Positions 60,900-64,000 of a stretch of 64,000 nt of DNA are shown piece by piece. The notes below the pieces were generated by a model. That model did no database searches, was not told where the DNA came from, and saw only the letters and a program-made list of their open reading frames with translations. Numbering within the stretch: position 1 is the first letter of the stretch; each line of letters starts with the position of its first letter. A program made the translations under genes and the position numbers. Source of the stretch: Acidobacteriaceae bacterium (GTDB lineage Bacteria; Acidobacteriota; Terriglobia; Terriglobales; Acidobacteriaceae); assembly GCA_021323655.1 (NCBI GenBank), contig JAJPKO010000055.1:16399-80398 (forward strand). The letters run 5' to 3'.

Positions 60900-61288
60900 T
60901 ACTTTTCTCCTGTTTCCATGGGTTCAGAACAGCCCATCGCCAATTTGACGAGCGAAGCCAGTTTGCAAATCTTTGTGTTGGTGAGCGGACGCTGCCCTGG
61001 CTCCGGCTCCCTCAGGTGTGCACGGAGGACCACGGCGATGTTGTCTGCCTGGGCGGAGCAATCCATGCGCAGTCCAGTTTCGCCAGCATGAAGCAGCAGG
61101 TGAGCAGGACCGAGCTTGTGGACCGATGTCGAGAGCGGAATGACCAGGACTGATGTTGCACGCTCATGTTGATTCCGCGCATTGGGCGAGACGATAATCA
61201 CGGGTCTGCGTCCCTTCTCCGGCGGATCGGTATGGAAATTTGTCCACCATATCTCACCGCGCTGCGGAAATCGCTGTGCCGTTGGCAT
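60899..61288 (-). CDS. MazF/PemK-type toxin
   Basis: A 129-residue protein with the MazF fold signature: RGEIWWTNFHTDPPEKGRRP followed by VIIVSPNARN, the strand VLVIPLST, and MDCSAQADNIAVVLRAHL. Members are sequence-specific RNA endonucleases. ATG 61288 lies directly after the stop of the upstream antitoxin (TAACCATG); longer starts would overlap it by 48 bases. It is intact although the neighbouring integrase and AlpA genes are broken. Confidence 0.85.
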   Translation of the reverse strand: MPTAQRFPQRGEIWWTNFHTDPPEKGRRPVIIVSPNARNQHERATSVLVIPLSTSVHKLGPAHLLLHAGETGLRMDCSAQADNIAVVLRAHLREPEPGQRPLTNTKICKLASLVKLAMGCSEPMETGEK

Positions 61289-61290
61289 GG

Positions 61291-61572
61291 TTAGTGCGCT
61301 TCCTTTGCGAGTTGCGACTCTGCGAATCTTCCCCATGCGCTCTCCTCTGCTACTTCGTCCTCACTAAGAGAATCGTAGTAATCCGCGTAGGCAGCTTCAA
61401 TGGCTCTTTGCTGCCGCACCGCCATGAGTTCACTGAGAAGCGCGTCCAAGGTTTCCGACTCCGAGTTGGATTTGCGTTCCTTGCAGCTCCGGCGAATGAA
61501 AGAGTCTGATTCTACGGAGATGCTGAAGCTTTTCTTGATCTTGCGGCCCATTTTGGGCGATGTGGTAGGCAT
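61291..61572 (-). CDS. Antitoxin partner of the MazF-type toxin
   Basis: A 93-residue protein with an N-terminal ribbon-helix-helix-like part (GRKIKKSFSISVESDSFIRR followed by SCKERKSNSESETLDALLSEL) and an acidic C-terminal tail (YYDSLSEDEVAEESAWGRFAE) typical of antitoxins that wrap their toxin. ATG 61572 has GGTGAG ahead. It precedes the toxin gene by two bases. Confidence 0.7.
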   Translation of the reverse strand: MPTTSPKMGRKIKKSFSISVESDSFIRRSCKERKSNSESETLDALLSELMAVRQQRAIEAAYADYYDSLSEDEVAEESAWGRFAESQLAKEAH

Positions 61573-61632
61573 AGTCTCACCACCAGTAGTATATCCGGTA
61601 AGAATAGCCATGCCAACGACCACGACCTTCGT

Positions 61633-61880
61633 CTACCATCTGAAGGCCGCACGCCGCACCGGAGCAGGCTGCTCCGAGGCGGGGCTTATCCGTGGCGCTC
61701 CCGCGCCGCCCGCCGGTTGCGTCTGCTCCCAGGCGGTAAGTTCTTCTTCACCATAGCGAACGAGGGAGCCAAACTTGTGATATTTTGGCCCTTGTTTTCC
61801 AGCCGCCAACGGCGAAGTGTGCCGAGACTGATCTGTGTTCGATCGGCAACATCAAACTCGGTGAGAAATCGTGTGCTCAT
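61633..61880 (-). pseudogene. AlpA-like excisionase gene, frameshifted
   Basis: The frame from ATG 61880 encodes MSTRFLTEFDVADRTQISLG and TLRRWRLENK, a MerR/AlpA-type helix-turn-helix start. After a missing base in AAGGGCC the second frame continues GPKYHKFGSLVRYGEEELTA and WEQTQPAG to a stop at 61633, exactly the usual end of this domain. So the excisionase-like gene has a single-base deletion. Confidence 0.7.
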
Positions 61881-62701
61881 CAGTGCAGCTCCCTACGTAA
61901 GGAGATCGAGTGCGGCAAACATTGCCGCATGTACGGTAATCATGCTCAGTTCTGCGCTGCTGCGTCCAATGAATTTCAGGGAGGCCGTTATGCGTCGCAG
62001 GCATAACGGTCGGTAAGTGGCATCTGCAAGAATTTCAAAAAACTCTCTCCACAATTTCAGACGCTGATCTCCCGATCTACAAAGACGAACGCAACTGGAG
62101 TACCATCTTGAATCTCAGACACCTGGATGCAAACGAAAATAAATCAGATGGGTATTTATTTGATTCAGGTGACCACAACCTGTAGTGCTTCACGCCGTGG
62201 AAGATTATCCGCGAGACGTCCTGGAACTGGAAGCCCACTTTTCGACCGAGGCCTGCCGGGGCGTATCTGCTTCAACGACGCTGGCCAAACGGCTTCCAGT
62301 GCACGGTTCGAGCCGTGCGCGCCTGGAGCGAGCCCCAGCACCCGCGCTGTGGCGGGCGAAGGGCCTGGCCGGCGTCGGATCTGCTGTGGGAGTACACCGT
62401 ATGCCATCGCCAGAGTTCGGCGACGGCGCACCGAGCCGGTTGAGGAACACGGCCCGCGACAGAGCATTCCGTGCTTCTCCTTTATTCAGTCCGATCTGCA
62501 CTCGCAGGCACAGCTCGATGCCTTGCATTCAGACGTTCAATACGGCCCTAGGAGCGTGTCTGAGTAAGGGGCTTGTATAGCGGCAGATGGTGTGAAGGGA
62601 CGCCGGCACCGGCAGACGGGTTGAGCGGGGTCGTTTCTAGCCCGAGTATCGGGCGGCTTCGCTGAGGTTTCATGGGGAACTGCGCCCCGCTCCGGCAGCG
62701 T
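61881..62701. other. Stretch without a supported gene at the element/IS junction
   Basis: About 820 bases. Open frames at 62127-62580 on both strands show high Arg/Pro content and no domain. The only structure I note is the palindrome GCACGGTTCGAGCCGTGC near 62300. The left end of the IS1182 element should lie between about 62580 and 62700, but its right end is outside the window, so terminal repeats cannot be matched. Confidence 0.4.
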
Positions 62702-63998
62702 TCAGCTGGTACAGGCGCGATAGAGCTTCAGTACGTTGTGGGTTGCGCATACCAGCGCCCATTCGCCACGCACCTTTTCTACGCCCCGCAGCAGGAACTG
62801 TCGGAAGCCGCGTGCCTGTTTGATCTGTCCGAAGACTGGTTCGACGATGGTTTTGCGCGTCGCGTAGATTGCGCGTCCTGTTGTGGTCGCCAGCTTCCGT
62901 TTCATCTTGTCCACCGAGGTGGCCGATTTCGGGATACGCTCCCTGGGACTCGTCGGCGGTAGCTCATTGTGCTTCTGCTTTCCAGTGGCGACGTAGAGAT
63001 CGACCTTCCTGCGGGCGGCCTCACGCAGATTCTGCTCTGAGCAATAGCCGCTGTCGGCCAGCACCTCATCTACCTTCTGTCCTGACTGCCGTTTGACGGC
63101 ATCGATCATGGGCAGCAGTTGATTCTTGTCATTGGCATCCTGGGTCAGCGCCTGCGCCACGATCAGGCCCAGCGCTGGTTCTACTGCGATCTGCGCGTTG
63201 TAGGCCTGCACGAACCCCTCCGGCCCCTTCATGATCCGCGACTGCGGATCGGTGAAGTTATGTTGCGCATTGGGTTTCGGCCTGGCCTTTCGGACATCGC
63301 CCGAGGAGTGGCCCGATCCGGACTGCTTGTCCTTGTCATCGGGCTTGGCCGCCGCGATCCGCTTCAGCCTCTCTTCGCGCCGTGCCAGTTCCGCCGGCAG
63401 ATCGTCGGCGCGACCGCTGCGGCCATAACGCCGGTCTTCCTCCTTGTCGGCCTGCTCAGCTTCGGCCAGCAAACGATGCGCCTCTCCCTTGAGCCGCTTC
63501 TCATCCTGCTCGATGCGCCGGTAGCTCATCGCCTTATGCTTGCTGGCGTTGGCCTTCCCCTTGCTGCCGTCGATGGCCACGCGACCGAGCCGCATCGCGC
63601 CCAGCTTCAACGCCAGTCGCAATACCTGCTCGAACAATCCCTCCAGCGCCTTCAAATGAATCCGCCGGAACTCGGCGAGGGTGCGGAAATCCGGCTCGTT
63701 GCCTGCCGCAAGCACCCGGAATCCGATGTCTTCCACCAGGCGCTTCTCCAGCCGCCGCGACGAGAACACGCCCACGCAGTAGCCGTAGATCAGCACCTTA
63801 GTCATCATGCGCGGGTGATAAGGAGGTAAGCCCCGCTCTTCCCGCTCGCTCGTAGTAGCTCTCAATCGCGCTCAGGTCCAACTGCTCAATCAGATCGCCG
63901 ACGAAATACGCCAGATGATCTTCAGGAAGCCACTCCCGCAGGCTGGGCGGCAGCAGAAAATCCTGCTCGGGAAAGTACGGCCGGTAGCTCTTCGCCAT
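62702..63998 (-). mobile_element. IS1182-family transposase, frameshifted
   Basis: The frame from 63998 begins MAKSYRPYFPEQDFLLPPSL and WLPEDHLAYFVGDLIEQLDL and runs out of frame after SYYERAGRAG. The second frame (to 62702) carries EREERGLPPYHPRMMTKVLI, GYCVGVFSSRRLEKR, the catalytic AIDGSKGKANAS, DSGYCSEQNL and EPVFGQIKQARGFRQFLL. At the join the DNA reads GAGCGAGCGGGAAG where GAGCGGGAAG would keep frame, so a four-base tandem duplication broke the gene. The right end is cut by the window edge. Confidence 0.9.
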
Positions 63999-64000
63999 AC

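Overview
The window looks like chromosome from a soil-type Acidobacterium (Terriglobia-like). This is inferred from a long carboxypeptidase-regulatory-domain TonB-dependent receptor, DUF2934, DUF5666-like and DUF302 proteins, many small secreted proteins without close relatives that I recognise, and moderately GC-rich coding sequence. I cannot name a species. The region is an accessory metal and envelope stress block that ends in a decayed integrative element and an IS1182-type insertion sequence.

Layout. 44-8142 (+): one long operon with a NosL-like copper-site protein, a CusA pump, a lytic transglycosylase, a DUF2318 membrane protein, a PCYCGC-like protein, a membrane-anchored carboxypeptidase-regulatory protein and a Crp/Fnr regulator. 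8195-27167: clusters of small exported proteins, an HtrA-like protease, DUF302 proteins, an Oar-like receptor, several decayed genes, and at 22448-24970 a histidine kinase plus NtrC-type sigma-54 activator. 27446-32802: a DUF2934 protein, phosphofructokinase, a YHS-domain/alpha-glucan phosphorylase fusion and GlgX. 32986-37569 (+): multicopper oxidase, TolC-like protein, cytochrome c. 37799-41056 (-): barrel proteins and a diheme cytochrome c. 42407-48929 (-): CusCBA with a small metal-binding protein. 49078-50497 (+): FTR1 iron permease and a DUF302 protein. 50717-59252 (-): CzcCBA, a PII-like protein and a Zn/Cd P-type ATPase. 59689-61880: 3' half of tRNA-Asn, frameshifted integrase, MazF-type toxin and antitoxin, frameshifted AlpA-like gene. 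62702-63998 (-): frameshifted IS1182 transposase.

The most notable signal is regulatory. I find eight close matches to the sigma-54 -24/-12 promoter (GG-N10-GC, consensus near TTGGCACG-N4-GTGCA). Seven of them have, and the eighth shares, a 16-bp imperfect palindrome close to TGCCKCAAATCMGGCA located about 75-110 bp upstream. The promoters precede the kinase/activator operon itself, its divergent neighbour, the operon that leads to the HtrA-like protease, the operons of small exported proteins, a DUF302 gene, a small membrane protein, a DUF5818-like protein and an outer-membrane cytochrome/porin operon. I infer a self-regulated, ZraSR-like but compositionally different sigma-54 envelope/metal stress regulon. 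The two-gene regulator lies in the middle of its targets.

How the genes fit together: three heavy-metal RND pumps, a Zn/Cd ATPase, a periplasmic copper oxidase and small Cys/Met/His-rich exported proteins would remove or bind metals. The sigma-54 regulon would repair or protect the envelope. The glycogen genes and FTR1 are neighbours whose link to this role is only positional.
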